The notes: a model not told the origin generated them from the letters alone. Shown: positions 26,692 to 38,707, counted from the first letter of the stretch. The stretch: DNA of 64,000 bases from Sphingomonas sp. Root710 (GCF_001429065.1 NZ_LMIB01000001.1:1470172-1534171), one strand, 5' to 3'. A program made the numbers and translations.

Positions 26692-28221
26692 ATGGCCGAG
26701 ACCGATCCTTCGCACATGCTGACCGGCCGCCGCCGCATGCTGGCGGCGATCGCGCTGGCATCGGCGAACCTGATGGTCATGTTCGACATGACCATCGCCA
26801 ATGTCTCAGTGCCGCACATCGCCGGCAGCCTGGGCATCTCGGCCAGCCAGGGCATATGGGTGATCACTTCCTACGCCGTCGCGGAAGCGATCTGCGTCCC
26901 GCTGACCGGCTGGCTCGCCGAGCGATTCGGCGCGGTGCGCTGCTTCGTGCTCGGAGCCCTCGGTTTCGGCCTGTTCTCCATCCTGTGCGGCATGTCGCTG
27001 ACGCTGGGCATGCTCGTCGCCTGCCGCATTGGCCAGGGTCTGTGCGGCGGGCCGATCATGCCGCTGACCCAGACGCTGATGATGCGCCTCTTTCCGCCCG
27101 AGAAGCGATCCCAGGCGATGGGCATCTGGGCGATCACCACGATCATCGGCCCGGTGCTGGGGCCGGTCATCGGCGGCACGATCAGCGACAATTTCAGCTG
27201 GCACTGGATCTTCTTCATCAACGTGCCCATCGTGCTGTTCTGCGCGATCACTGCGCACACGATGCTGCGCCCGATCGAAACGCCGACTGCGAAGCGGCCG
27301 ATCGATCGCGTCGGCCTGGCGCTGCTGGTCACCTGGATCAGCGCCTTGCAGATCATGCTCGACATCGGGCGCGAGCATGACTGGTTCGCTGATCCCACGG
27401 TGCTGGCGCTTGGCCTTACCGCAGTGATCGTCTTTGCGATCTTCGTGGTCTGGGAGCTGACCGAGGAACATCCGATCGTCGATCTGCGGATCTTCCGCCA
27501 TCGCAGCTTCACCGTCGGCGTGCTGACTTTGGCGATCGGGTTCGGATGTTATTTCGCAGGCACGGTGATCATACCGCAGTGGATGCAGCTCTCGATGGGC
27601 TATACCGCGACCCAGGCGGGCATCGCGACTGCGGCCTCGGGCATGGCAGGGTTGTTCGTCGCCCGCTTCCCGCCGCTGCTGCTGAAGCATGTCGATCCGC
27701 GCATCATGCTATCGGGGGCGTTGATCTGGGTCGGTTGCGCGACGTTGCTGCGGGTGACCTGGACCAGCGGGGCGGACTTCGCCACGCTCATCACGCCGCA
27801 ATTCGTGATGGGCCTGGGCATGCCCTTCTTCTTCATCACTGCCACGTCGGTGTCGCTGGGCTCGATCCCGCCGAACGAGATGGCTTCCGCGGCCGGCCTG
27901 CAGAATTTCGTGCGCACCATCGCACTGGCTGCATCGACCTCGATCGTCATGACTTATTGGGGTGACCAGTCCCGCGTCGCGAACAGCGAGCTCGCCGGCA
28001 AGCTCAACGGCGACGCTACCACGAGCACGCTGATCGCCAGCGGCCTGTCGCCCGAACAGGCGCGGGCGATGATCGCCCAGCTGGTCGATCGCGAGGCAGT
28101 GACGCTGGCGACCGACAAGGTTTTCCTGATCGCCGGACTGGCGATGATCGCGATCGCCGCCTGGGTGTGGACCTCACCCCGCCCGAAGACGACGCTACAG
28201 CCGGGCGCGGGAGGGCATTAA
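26692..28221 (+). CDS. emrB: EmrB/QacA family MFS drug transporter (DHA2, 14 helices)
   Basis: This 509-residue proton-driven exporter is the inner-membrane part of the tripartite pump. The first helix reads ANLMVMFDMTIANVSVPHIA, with the membrane Asp typical of DHA2 proteins. The A and C motifs appear as GWLAERFGAVRCF and ITTIIGPVLGPVIGGTISD. The gene starts 7 bp after emrA. It ends 13 bp from the convergent lon stop, with no obvious terminator between them. Confidence 0.94.
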   Translation: MAETDPSHMLTGRRRMLAAIALASANLMVMFDMTIANVSVPHIAGSLGISASQGIWVITSYAVAEAICVPLTGWLAERFGAVRCFVLGALGFGLFSILCGMSLTLGMLVACRIGQGLCGGPIMPLTQTLMMRLFPPEKRSQAMGIWAITTIIGPVLGPVIGGTISDNFSWHWIFFINVPIVLFCAITAHTMLRPIETPTAKRPIDRVGLALLVTWISALQIMLDIGREHDWFADPTVLALGLTAVIVFAIFVVWELTEEHPIVDLRIFRHRSFTVGVLTLAIGFGCYFAGTVIIPQWMQLSMGYTATQAGIATAASGMAGLFVARFPPLLLKHVDPRIMLSGALIWVGCATLLRVTWTSGADFATLITPQFVMGLGMPFFFITATSVSLGSIPPNEMASAAGLQNFVRTIALAASTSIVMTYWGDQSRVANSELAGKLNGDATTSTLIASGLSPEQARAMIAQLVDREAVTLATDKVFLIAGLAMIAIAAWVWTSPRPKTTLQPGAGGH

Positions 28222-28234
28222 GGCGCCGGAAAGC

Positions 28235-30621
<2,387 letters not shown>

Positions 30622-30625
<4 letters not shown>

Positions 30626-31044
30626 GCCCGCTGCCCTCCATTGGTCTTGTGCAGAGTGACGAGGAGACAGCCATGCGCGCTCGACCGGGCGACCGCGCCA
30701 TAGCGGCCCGCGGGTAGCGGCAGGCGGCGCTCGAAGCGCCCCTGCGGCAGTTCGAGCCGATGGATCTTGGCGGTGCGCAACTCGGCGGGAAGGATCCGCG
30801 AGCCGCGCACGACGAGGACGCCATCTTCGATGAAGGCTTCGGTCTGCTCCAGATCGACGCCCGGGAGCGCGACGAGCACCAGCACCTCGCGGTCGGTTTC
30901 GAGCATATCCGCCGGAGGCTCCCATCCGATCGCCCCGCCGGACGGGCGCATCGGGGCGAAGCTCTGCTGGTGGAGCCGCTGGACCCGATCGAGCAGATCG
31001 ACGGCGTCCGCCCACATCCAGTTGCGCGATCGGCCAGAATTCAT
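30622..31044 (-). CDS. Small heat-shock protein, Hsp20/alpha-crystallin family
   Basis: This 140-residue holding chaperone has an alpha-crystallin core: GWEPPADMLETDREVLVLVALPG, EDGVLVVRGSR, and ELPQGRFERRLPLPAGRY. The N-terminal arm is short and Met/Trp-bearing, and the C-terminal IXI motif is not obvious. It is translationally coupled to lon, so an aggregation-preventing chaperone and a protease are made together. A candidate RpoH promoter lies about 60 bp upstream. Confidence 0.92.
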
Positions 31045-31102
31045 GACGGCATCTCTCCTTCGATCAGCGGCGGTATCGTTTCGACGCCGTCGCTGCTGCT
31101 GC

Positions 31103-31134
31103 TAATAAGGAAACGCCGCAAAGCGATTTCAAGG
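31103..31134 (-). promoter_or_regulatory. Candidate heat-shock (RpoH) promoter of hsp20-lon
   Basis: On the minus strand CTTGAA (31133-31128) is followed after 17 bases by CCTTATTA (31110-31103). This resembles the alphaproteobacterial RpoH pattern CTTGAA-N16/17-CCCCATNT. It ends about 58 bp before the hsp20 ATG. Confidence 0.5.
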
Positions 31135-31216
31135 CGCAGCCGGAGCATGGAGAAATTGCCGGGCGGCAAACTGGCGGGCGAAGCGGTGGCCAGGCGATGG
31201 GGTTAAGTTGGGGCTG

Positions 31217-31231
31217 CATTCGCATCGAATG
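31217..31231 (+). promoter_or_regulatory. Palindrome in front of the carboxylesterase gene
   Basis: CATTCG-CAT-CGAATG is a perfect inverted repeat. It is nested in a wider one, where CTGCA and TGCAG flank it unevenly. It sits 26 bp upstream of the preferred start and may be an operator or an RNA hairpin covering the leader. Confidence 0.35.
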
Positions 31232-31257
31232 CGTGTTGCAGCGTGATGGAGCAGGAT

Positions 31258-32739
31258 ATGTCTGAAGCGATCGCAACGACGACCGCAGGCAAGGTGCGAG
31301 GCCTTTCAAAGGGTGGCATCCGCCGTTTTCTGGGCATTCCCTATGCCGCCGCCCCGGTAGGTGCGCTTCGTTTCGCCCATCCCGAGCCCCCCGTGGCGTG
31401 GGATGGAGTCAGGGATGCAACCGATCCGGGCCCCAATGCGCCGCAGCGGGTGAAGCCCTTTCCGGGCCTCGACGTCGAACCGCTGATCGGCAAGGGCTGG
31501 ATTCGCGGCGACGACTATCTGTCGCTCAACGTCTGGACCCCCGACGACGACGCGACCGGCCGCCCGGTGATGGTATGGATCCATGGCGGCGGCTTCGTGC
31601 TGGGCAGCAAGGATGCCCCCATTCAGGACTGCGGCGCCTTTGCGCGCGACGGCATCGTCTGCTTCGCGATCAATTACCGCATGGGCATAGACGGCTTTCT
31701 GCCGATCCCCGGCGTGCCGACCAATCTGGGGCTGCGCGACATGATCGCGGCGCTGCACTGGGTGCGCGCCAACGCCGCGGCGTTCGGCGGCGATGCGACC
31801 AACCTGACCGTGTTCGGCGAATCGGCGGGCGCGATGGCGATCGCCGACCTGATCGCCTCCCCGCTCGCCAAGGGCCTGTTCACCCGGGCGATCGTGCAGA
31901 GCGGTCATGGCGGGATGACCCGCGACATTCCGGTCGCCAGCCGGCTGGCCGACAAGCTCGCGAAGCTGCTGAAGATCAGCGCCGATCGCGAGGGCTTTGC
32001 CAGCGTTGCGCCCGAAGTCGCGCTCGATGCGGTCGAGAAGATCTCCTTGCCCACCGCGCGGATCGACCTGCGCGACGCCGAAGGCCGCGAACCGGTGTTC
32101 GGCATCAGCCGCTTCGTGCCGGTGCATGGCGACGACGTACTGCCCTACAAGCCGCTCGACGCGCTGCGCCATGGCGCGGGCGCGGATGTCGACCTGCTGA
32201 TCGGCAGCAATGCCGAGGAGATGAACCTCTACCTCGTTCCCACCGGGATCCGCGCGAAGATCTGGGGCTGGCTCGCCGCCCATCTGCTCGGCAAGTCGAT
32301 GCCCAATGCCCGCAAGGCGCTGAAGGCCTATGGGCTGGGGACAGGCAAGAAGCCGGGCGAGGCGCTGTGCGACGCGATGAGCGACCTCGTCTTCCGCTGG
32401 CCCGCACGCCGCTTTGCCGAGGAGCATAAGGGGCGGACCCATGCCTATGAGTTCGACTGGCGCTCGCCTGCCTTCAGCGGCGAGCTCGGCGCGTGCCACG
32501 GGATCGAACTGCCGTTCGTGTTCGATACCCTGCCGACCGTGACGGGGCCGCGGGGACTGGCCGGCGAAGCGCCGCCGCAGGCGCTGGCCGATCGGCTTCA
32601 CCGCATCTGGGTCGACTTCGCGACCGACGGCAGCCTGCCATGGGCGCCGTTCGATCGCGAGACGCGGCTGGTCTACTCCGTAGTCGCGGGTGAGGCACGC
32701 CCGGAAGCGCCGATGCCCGCTGCGCCCTTCCTGCCCTGA
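31258..32739 (+). CDS. Type-B carboxylesterase
   Basis: This 493-residue serine esterase of the carboxylesterase/lipase family opens with the classic RFLGIPYAAAPVGALRFAHPEPP. It has the oxyanion motif WIHGGGFVLGS, the nucleophile elbow VFGESAGAMA, the acidic member near IGSNAEEMNLY, and the His in GACHGIELPFVFDT. There is no signal peptide, so it is cytoplasmic. ATG 31258 has GGAG 6 bases upstream and is preferred over ATG 31246 and GTG 31243. It precedes the TonB-receptor island and may act on an imported ester. Confidence 0.92.
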   Translation: MSEAIATTTAGKVRGLSKGGIRRFLGIPYAAAPVGALRFAHPEPPVAWDGVRDATDPGPNAPQRVKPFPGLDVEPLIGKGWIRGDDYLSLNVWTPDDDATGRPVMVWIHGGGFVLGSKDAPIQDCGAFARDGIVCFAINYRMGIDGFLPIPGVPTNLGLRDMIAALHWVRANAAAFGGDATNLTVFGESAGAMAIADLIASPLAKGLFTRAIVQSGHGGMTRDIPVASRLADKLAKLLKISADREGFASVAPEVALDAVEKISLPTARIDLRDAEGREPVFGISRFVPVHGDDVLPYKPLDALRHGAGADVDLLIGSNAEEMNLYLVPTGIRAKIWGWLAAHLLGKSMPNARKALKAYGLGTGKKPGEALCDAMSDLVFRWPARRFAEEHKGRTHAYEFDWRSPAFSGELGACHGIELPFVFDTLPTVTGPRGLAGEAPPQALADRLHRIWVDFATDGSLPWAPFDRETRLVYSVVAGEARPEAPMPAAPFLP

Positions 32740-32790
32740 GCCGTCCGGCCAAGCGATCGAGCCGATCGGCACAGACTAAGGACAATCCCG

Positions 32791-32821
32791 ACCTTTCCGA
32801 TAGGTTAGCTATCTGATAGGT
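32791..32821 (+). promoter_or_regulatory. Tandem near-palindromic operators in front of the TonB receptor gene
   Basis: Two 15-bp sites, ACCTTTCCGATAGGT (32791-32805) and AGCTATCTGATAGGT (32807-32821), fit the consensus ACCTWTCNGAWAGGT; the second has one mismatch. Two further copies lie at 38708-38745, before the regulator genes. They are probably bound by the GntR or AraC protein encoded at 38.8-40.2 kb. Confidence 0.7.
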
Positions 32822-32876
32822 CCTCTCAAACTGGCCAACCCTTCTTTTAGGGACGCCGTTCAGGAGAGGACATCAG

Positions 32877-34988
32877 ATGCGGTTTACCACCTTCCTCATT
32901 TCCGGCTGCGCCCTTGCCGCGCTCAACGCCTCACCAGTCTTCGCGCAGGCCGCGCCCGCCGGCGCCGAAGCCAGCGACGGCGCGGAGGAGATCATCGTCA
33001 CCGCCCGTAAGCGCAACGAGACGCTGCTCGACGTTCCCGTCGCGGTGAGCGCGATCTCGGGCGACATACTGGCCAAGCGCAACATCAACTCGGTCCGCGA
33101 AGCCGCTCTGCTTTCGCCGGGCCTGAACATCAGCAGCGACGGCGCGGGCCGTGCCTTCGTCTCGATTCGCGGCGTTGGCGTAACGCTGGTCGGCACCGTG
33201 CAACCAGGCGTCGGCCTGTTCATCGACGGCATCTATCGCCCGAACACCGCCTATCTCAACAACCCGCTACTCGACGTCGAGCGGATCGAGGTACTGCGCG
33301 GCCCGCAAGGGACGCTGTACGGCAAGAATACGCTGGGCGGCGCGATCAACGTCATCACCCGCCAGCCGAGCAACCAGTTCGAAGCGCGTGGCCAGGCGAG
33401 CTATGCCGGTCCCGACAACAGCTGGCTCGTCTCGGGCTCGGTGTCCGGCCCGATCATCGCCGACAAGCTCGCCATCCGGATCGCCGCCTCGCACCGCGAG
33501 CAGGACGGGTTCATCAACAACACCACGATCGGCGGTAAATCCAACCCGCTCAACACCGATTCGGTCAACGCGACGATCCGCGCCACCCCGAGCGAGGATG
33601 TGACGATCACCGTCGGCGGCTATTATGACTGGATCAAGGGCACCAACGTTCCCTATGCCCGCGTCGCCGGCCCGACCGATTATCTGCGCACCAATGAGTT
33701 CAACACGCGCGGCATCACCACCTATAAATATCGCGGCATCAACGCGAAGATCGAAGCGCCTATCGACGCCCTGAGCACCAAAGTCACGCTGCAGGCAGCC
33801 TATGACCTGCGCAATACCCGCTCGCCGGACTCGGACGCCGATTTCGGCGCGCTTAACGCGGTGCGCGACAACGGGACAGATCGCCTGCGCACGACCACGA
33901 CCGAACTGCGCCTCGACAGCACGTGGAGCGATCAATTCTCTAGCCTGTTCGGCCTGTTCTACAGCCGCGAAACGCTGGACGTGAATTTGCTGCGGACGAT
34001 CGTCATCGCCGGAAACGCCCAGATCCGGCAGTTCGATCGTCGGGTCGGTAACACCTATGCCGCCTTCGGCACCTTGTTCTGGAAGCCGAATGCCGACTGG
34101 GAAGTCGCCGCCGGCCTGCGATACGATCATGAGAATCGCAAGGCGACCGGGACGATCCAAGGCGCTGCTATCCCCCCGGCTCAGATAAAGTCGGATCAGG
34201 TGCAGCCGAAGCTGACCGTTACCCGGCACTGGGACAGCCGACTGATGACCTATGCGTCGATCGCGCGCGGCTATCGCGGCGGCGGTTTCAATGCGCCCAA
34301 CGCGCCGTTCCGCACCTATAAGGGGGACTCCGTCTGGACCTACGAAGTGGGCACCAAATATGCAGCGCGCGGGCTGAGTCTGTCGGGCGCGGTCTTCTAC
34401 AACGATTATAAGGACTATATCGGCCTGAACTCGATCGCCCCCGCCGTCCCCGCCGGTCTCGTCACGGTCGACCTCAACAGCGGCGACGTCGAGAGCTACG
34501 GCCTCGAACTCGAAGCGGCGATCAAGCCGACGCCGCAATGGACGATCTCGGCTGGGCTGACATATCAGCATTCGCGGCTGACCGATACGACGCCATATAC
34601 TGCGGTCACGGGCCGCACTCTGTCGAGCGATCGGCTGACCTTCCAGCCCGACATCATGTATAATCTGTCGTCCGACTATGTCGTGCCGATCGGCGAGGAT
34701 TCGCTGACATTCAGCGCCAGCGCGGTGGGGAAGGGCAAGCGCCTCGCCGGAACACTCAACCAGACGACGCCGACCTTCCTGAAGGGCTATACGCTGGTCA
34801 ACGGTTCGATCGGCTGGAAGCATGGCCCGTTCGAGCTGGCGGCCTTCGTCAACAATCTGTTCAACAAAGATTATTTCGAGAGCTATATCGAAAAGACGAC
34901 GCTGCAACTCGCTGGCCTGCCGGCCTCCGACCTCGGCATCATCGGCGATCGTCGCCGCTACGGCGTCCGCGCCAGCTTCGCCTTCTGA
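32877..34988 (+). CDS. TonB-dependent outer-membrane receptor
   Basis: This 703-residue receptor has a signal peptide ending near SPVFAQA. It has the TonB box EEIIVTARKRNETLLDVPVAVSAIS, and a plug with RGVGVTLVGTVQPGVGLFIDGIYR and ERIEVLRGPQGTLYGKNTLGGAINVIT. The barrel ends VRASFAF. It follows AGGAGAGG and a tandem operator. It heads an apparent operon with a flavin dehydrogenase, an esterase and an MFS porter, so its ligand is probably the compound these enzymes degrade. Confidence 0.93.
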   Translation: MRFTTFLISGCALAALNASPVFAQAAPAGAEASDGAEEIIVTARKRNETLLDVPVAVSAISGDILAKRNINSVREAALLSPGLNISSDGAGRAFVSIRGVGVTLVGTVQPGVGLFIDGIYRPNTAYLNNPLLDVERIEVLRGPQGTLYGKNTLGGAINVITRQPSNQFEARGQASYAGPDNSWLVSGSVSGPIIADKLAIRIAASHREQDGFINNTTIGGKSNPLNTDSVNATIRATPSEDVTITVGGYYDWIKGTNVPYARVAGPTDYLRTNEFNTRGITTYKYRGINAKIEAPIDALSTKVTLQAAYDLRNTRSPDSDADFGALNAVRDNGTDRLRTTTTELRLDSTWSDQFSSLFGLFYSRETLDVNLLRTIVIAGNAQIRQFDRRVGNTYAAFGTLFWKPNADWEVAAGLRYDHENRKATGTIQGAAIPPAQIKSDQVQPKLTVTRHWDSRLMTYASIARGYRGGGFNAPNAPFRTYKGDSVWTYEVGTKYAARGLSLSGAVFYNDYKDYIGLNSIAPAVPAGLVTVDLNSGDVESYGLELEAAIKPTPQWTISAGLTYQHSRLTDTTPYTAVTGRTLSSDRLTFQPDIMYNLSSDYVVPIGEDSLTFSASAVGKGKRLAGTLNQTTPTFLKGYTLVNGSIGWKHGPFELAAFVNNLFNKDYFESYIEKTTLQLAGLPASDLGIIGDRRRYGVRASFAF

Positions 34989-34990
34989 TC

Positions 34991-36394
34991 ATGAGCGCTC
35001 CGATCATCCCCTGTGATCGCAAGCCGCTGCCGCCGGGCTTCCTCGACGAAGTCCGCGCGGTGGTCGGCGAGCGGCTCCAGACCGGCGAGGCGATCCGGCT
35101 CCAGCACGGATCGAGTGAGACCCACTTCGATCCGGTGCTGCCCGACGCGGTCGCCTTCGTCCGTTCGACCGAGGAGGTCGCGGCACTGGTGAAGATATGC
35201 GTCGCGGGCGGCGTGCCGATCGTCGCCTTTGGTGCGGGCACGTCGCTGGAAGGCAACATCACCCCGGTACGGGGCGGGCTGACGATCGACCTGGGCGAGA
35301 TGAACGCGATCATCGAGGTCAACCAGGAGGATTTCGACTGCACCGTCCAGGCGGGGGTGCGGCGCGAGCAGCTCAACGAATATCTGCGCGACCAAGGGTT
35401 GTTCTTCCCCATCGATCCGGGCGCCAACGCCACGATCGGCGGCATGGCGTCGACCCGCGCATCGGGCACCAACGCCGTCCGCTACGGCACGATGCGCGAG
35501 GCGATCCTGTCGCTGCGCGTGGTGACGCCCGAGGGGAAGATCATCCGCACCGCCCGGCGCGCGCGCAAATCGGCGGCGGGATACGACCTGACCCGGCTGA
35601 TGATCGGCGCCGAAGGCACGCTCGGTATCATCACCGAGATCACCCTGCGCCTGCACGGCATTCCCGAGGCGATCTCGTCGGCGGTCTGTTCATTCGAGAC
35701 ATTGAAGGGTGCGGTCGACACGGTGGTGCAATCGATCCAGATCGGCGTTCCCGTCGCGCGGATCGAGATCCTCGACGACATGCAGATGAAGGCGTCAAAC
35801 GCCTATTCGAAGCTCGATTATCCCGAACTGACCACGCTGATGTTCGAGTTCCACGGTTCGGAGCGCTACGTCCAGGAGCAGGTCGAGACGGTCAAGGAGA
35901 TCGCCGGCTATAATGGCGGCAGCGAGTTTCGCTGGTCGAACCTGCCCGAGGAGCGCAACCGGCTTTGGAAGGCGCGGCACGAAGCCTATTATGCGTCGAT
36001 CAACCAGCGGCCGGGCTCACTCGGCTGGAGCACCGACGTCTGCGTGCCGATCAGCCGTCTGGCCGAATGCATCGTCGAGACCAAGGCGGATCTGGCGCAG
36101 GCGAGCGTGCCCTCGACCATCGTCGGCCATGTCGGCGACGGCAATTTCCACGTCATCTTCGCGATCGATCCGAACAGGCCCGAGGAGATGCATGAGGTCG
36201 AGGCGATCAACGACAAGCTGGTCGCCCGCGCGCTGGCGATGGATGGCACCTGCACCGGCGAACATGGCATCGGCCTCGGCAAGCAGCAGTTCCTGGTCGA
36301 CGAACTTGGCGACGCGGTGGACATGATGCGGCTGATCAAGCGCGCCATCGATCCGCAGGACCTGTTCAATCCCGGCAAGATATTCCAGCTTTAG
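34991..36394 (+). CDS. FAD-linked 2-hydroxyacid dehydrogenase (D-lactate dehydrogenase / GlcD-like)
   Basis: This 467-residue member of the vanillyl-alcohol-oxidase fold oxidises D-2-hydroxyacids to 2-oxoacids. The FAD-binding PP-loop reads VPIVAFGAGTSLEGNITP. The C-terminal substrate and metal region shows VGHVGDGNFHVIF and CTGEHGIGLGKQQF, and the chain ends DLFNPGKIFQL. It starts 2 bp after the receptor stop. D-lactate and glycolate are the best-known substrates of the family, but another D-2-hydroxyacid released by the neighbouring esterases is possible. Confidence 0.9.
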   Translation: MSAPIIPCDRKPLPPGFLDEVRAVVGERLQTGEAIRLQHGSSETHFDPVLPDAVAFVRSTEEVAALVKICVAGGVPIVAFGAGTSLEGNITPVRGGLTIDLGEMNAIIEVNQEDFDCTVQAGVRREQLNEYLRDQGLFFPIDPGANATIGGMASTRASGTNAVRYGTMREAILSLRVVTPEGKIIRTARRARKSAAGYDLTRLMIGAEGTLGIITEITLRLHGIPEAISSAVCSFETLKGAVDTVVQSIQIGVPVARIEILDDMQMKASNAYSKLDYPELTTLMFEFHGSERYVQEQVETVKEIAGYNGGSEFRWSNLPEERNRLWKARHEAYYASINQRPGSLGWSTDVCVPISRLAECIVETKADLAQASVPSTIVGHVGDGNFHVIFAIDPNRPEEMHEVEAINDKLVARALAMDGTCTGEHGIGLGKQQFLVDELGDAVDMMRLIKRAIDPQDLFNPGKIFQL

Positions 36395-36400
36395 AGGAAG

Positions 36401-36430
36401 AGTCCGGCCCGCGCCGGGCTCCTTCATTTT
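36401..36430 (+). terminator. Hairpin followed by T-rich stretch between the dehydrogenase and esterase genes
   Basis: AGTCCGGC and GCCGGGCT form an 8-bp stem (one G-U) around CCGC, followed by CCTTCATTTT. It is probably a partial terminator that lowers expression of the downstream esterase and MFS genes. Confidence 0.5.
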
Positions 36431-36451
36431 GCCAGCTGGAGAGAAGCCGCC

Positions 36452-37405
36452 ATGGACAGCCTTCACCTCGTCGACCCCGAACTGCGCCCCTTGCTGGAGT
36501 TGATGCCGACCCGCCTGTTTTCCACGGAAACGCTGGCCGAACATCGCGCGGCAGCCCTTGCGATACCGGTGCCCGAAGGTGACGGCGTCAGCATCGAGAC
36601 GCTGACCGTCCCCGGCCCCGCGGGCGCGCCCGATATCGGCCTGCGCATCTACCGCCCCGGCAACGCCTCCGGGCCTTTGCCGGTGATCTACCACATCCAT
36701 GGCGGCGGCTATATCGCCTGCACCACCGAGACCTTCGACGGACTCAACCGGCCGACCGTCGCCGAACTGGGCTGCGCGATCGTCTCGGTCGAATATCGCC
36801 TCGCCCCCGAGACGCCCTTCCCCGGCGCGATCGAGGACATCTATGCCGGCCTCGCCTGGGTCTACGCCCATGCCGAAGCGCAGGGGTTGGACATCAGCCG
36901 GATCGGCGTGATGGGCGAAAGCGCGGGCGGCGGCTATGCCGCGGCGTTGGCGCTGCTGGCGCGCGACCGGGGCGAATATAGGCTCAACTTCCAGCATCTC
37001 ATCTATCCGATGCTCGACGATCGCACCGGCAGCGGGTCCGAACCGCACGACTATGCCGGTCAGTTCGTCTGGCCAGTCGAGAACAACCGCTTTGGCTGGG
37101 CGTCGCTGCTCGGCAAGCCCCCCGGCGGGGATGATGTCTCGCCCTATGCCGCCCCTGCCCGGGCCACCGACCTGCGCGGCCTGCCCCCCACCTTCATGCA
37201 CATCGGCGCGCTCGACCTCTTCGTGGACGAAAATATCGACTATGCCCGGCGGCTGGGCCGCGCCGGCGTGCCGATCGAATTCCACATCTATCCCGGCGCT
37301 TTCCACGGCTTCGAAAACGCTCCCGACGCGCAGATCGCCGCCCAGGCGGTACGGACGAGCCGCGCCGCGCTGAAGCGCTTCCTCTCACCGAAAGCAGCTA
37401 CATGA
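36452..37405 (+). CDS. Alpha/beta hydrolase, hormone-sensitive-lipase family esterase
   Basis: This 317-residue cytoplasmic esterase has the HSL-family oxyanion motif YHIHGGGYIACT and nucleophile elbow VMGESAGGGYAAALA. The acid is in GALDLFVDENIDYA and the histidine in YPGAFHGFENAPDA. GGAGAGAAG gives a good ribosome binding site. It shares ATGA with the downstream MFS gene. In this cluster it would hydrolyse the imported ester or lactone before oxidation by the flavin dehydrogenase. Confidence 0.92.
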   Translation: MDSLHLVDPELRPLLELMPTRLFSTETLAEHRAAALAIPVPEGDGVSIETLTVPGPAGAPDIGLRIYRPGNASGPLPVIYHIHGGGYIACTTETFDGLNRPTVAELGCAIVSVEYRLAPETPFPGAIEDIYAGLAWVYAHAEAQGLDISRIGVMGESAGGGYAAALALLARDRGEYRLNFQHLIYPMLDDRTGSGSEPHDYAGQFVWPVENNRFGWASLLGKPPGGDDVSPYAAPARATDLRGLPPTFMHIGALDLFVDENIDYARRLGRAGVPIEFHIYPGAFHGFENAPDAQIAAQAVRTSRAALKRFLSPKAAT

Positions 37406-38703
37406 CGATCGATCAGGACGGGAACCGAAGCTTATTGGCGGCTGTCCCCGCCCTGCTGCTGATCGCACTGTCGCTGGTGATCGGCACGATGTCGATCTTC
37501 CTGTTCAGCATCGTTCAGGAAGCCGCCAAGGCCGAACTGCGATTGAGCGATGTTCAGATCGGCTTCATCCAGGGCGTCGGTGGCGCCTTGCCGCTCATGC
37601 TGCTCTCGGTGCCGATCGGGCGCGCGGTGGACAAGGTCAACCGCAAATGGCTGCTGGTGGCGCTCGCCGCCAGCTGGACGATCGGCCTGTTCCTGACCGC
37701 CACCGCGAGCGGGATGACCAGCCTGATGATCGCGCGGATGTTTGTCACCGTCGGCGGCTTCTGCTCGGTCACCGCCGCCATCTCAATCGCGGCCGACATG
37801 TGTATCCCCACCAGACGCGGCAGCGCGATGTTGATCCTGACCTTGGGCAAATGGGGCGGCAATGCCGGGGCGTTCGCGCTCGGCGGCTGGCTGTTCGGGT
37901 TGCTGGGCAGCATGGCGATGCCCGACTGGCTGGGAGTCACCGCGCCGTGGCGCGGCGTCCACATGATCGTCGCGGCGATCAGCCTGGCGATGATATTCCC
38001 GCTGCTGCTGCTGCGCGAGCCCGCGCGGCGCGAGACCGTGGCCGGCGCCGATGCGCGCTTCGCGGTGGCGATGCGCGAGTTGTGGGAGCGGCGCGCCTTC
38101 ATCCTGCCGCTGTTCGTCGGCCAGCTTTCAGTGGCGATGATCGACACCGCCGCGGGCATCTGGGCGGCGCCGGTGCTGAGCCGCGGCTATGGACTGCAGC
38201 CGCAGCAATTCGCGCAATGGATGGGGCTGGTCGTGTTCGGCGCAGGCGTGACCGGATCGATCATCGGCGGGCTGGCGGCCGACTGGGGCCACCGCTCGTC
38301 GCGCCGTGGCGGTATCCTGATCGGCGCGGTCGCGGCGACCGCGCTGTCGGTTCCGATGGCGCTGTTCCCGCTCGCGCCCAGCGTGCCGACGTTCGCGGCG
38401 ATGCTCGGCTTGTTCCTGTTCTGCGGCACCGCCGCAGGGCTGATCGTCAGCGTCGCGATCGCGGTGCTGTTGCCCAATGAGCTGCGCGGCTTCTGCATCG
38501 GCCTGTTCGTCGCCTTGGCAGGCATCGTCGGCTTCGGTGTCGCGCCGACGCTCGTCACGCTCGTCAGCGGCCTGCTCGGCGGCGAGTCGCAGCTGGGCAT
38601 GGCGCTCGCGATCGTCGGCGTCGCCACGACCGCGCTGGCGGCCTTCGCCTTCCCGGTCGCGATGCGGCACGCGCCCCGCAGTTCCACCTCGGCCGCCGCA
38701 TGA
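37402..38703 (+). CDS. MFS transporter (spinster-like)
   Basis: This 433-residue protein has twelve membrane helices. Features are an N-terminal DVQIGFIQGVGGALPLMLLS helix, then the A-motif-like IGRAVDKVNRKWLL, and a second half starting near RRAFILPLFVGQLS. The sequence resembles spinster-type MFS proteins often found beside TonB receptors in sphingomonads. It probably carries the receptor's ligand, or its breakdown product, across the inner membrane. It overlaps the esterase gene by 4 bp. Confidence 0.88.
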   Translation: MTIDQDGNRSLLAAVPALLLIALSLVIGTMSIFLFSIVQEAAKAELRLSDVQIGFIQGVGGALPLMLLSVPIGRAVDKVNRKWLLVALAASWTIGLFLTATASGMTSLMIARMFVTVGGFCSVTAAISIAADMCIPTRRGSAMLILTLGKWGGNAGAFALGGWLFGLLGSMAMPDWLGVTAPWRGVHMIVAAISLAMIFPLLLLREPARRETVAGADARFAVAMRELWERRAFILPLFVGQLSVAMIDTAAGIWAAPVLSRGYGLQPQQFAQWMGLVVFGAGVTGSIIGGLAADWGHRSSRRGGILIGAVAATALSVPMALFPLAPSVPTFAAMLGLFLFCGTAAGLIVSVAIAVLLPNELRGFCIGLFVALAGIVGFGVAPTLVTLVSGLLGGESQLGMALAIVGVATTALAAFAFPVAMRHAPRSSTSAAA

Positions 38704-38707
38704 CCGA

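Noticed and set aside
33267-34907. 546-residue minus-strand reading frame inside the TonB receptor gene
   Set aside because: It is antisense to a receptor with a clear plug and barrel; codon-shadow composition.
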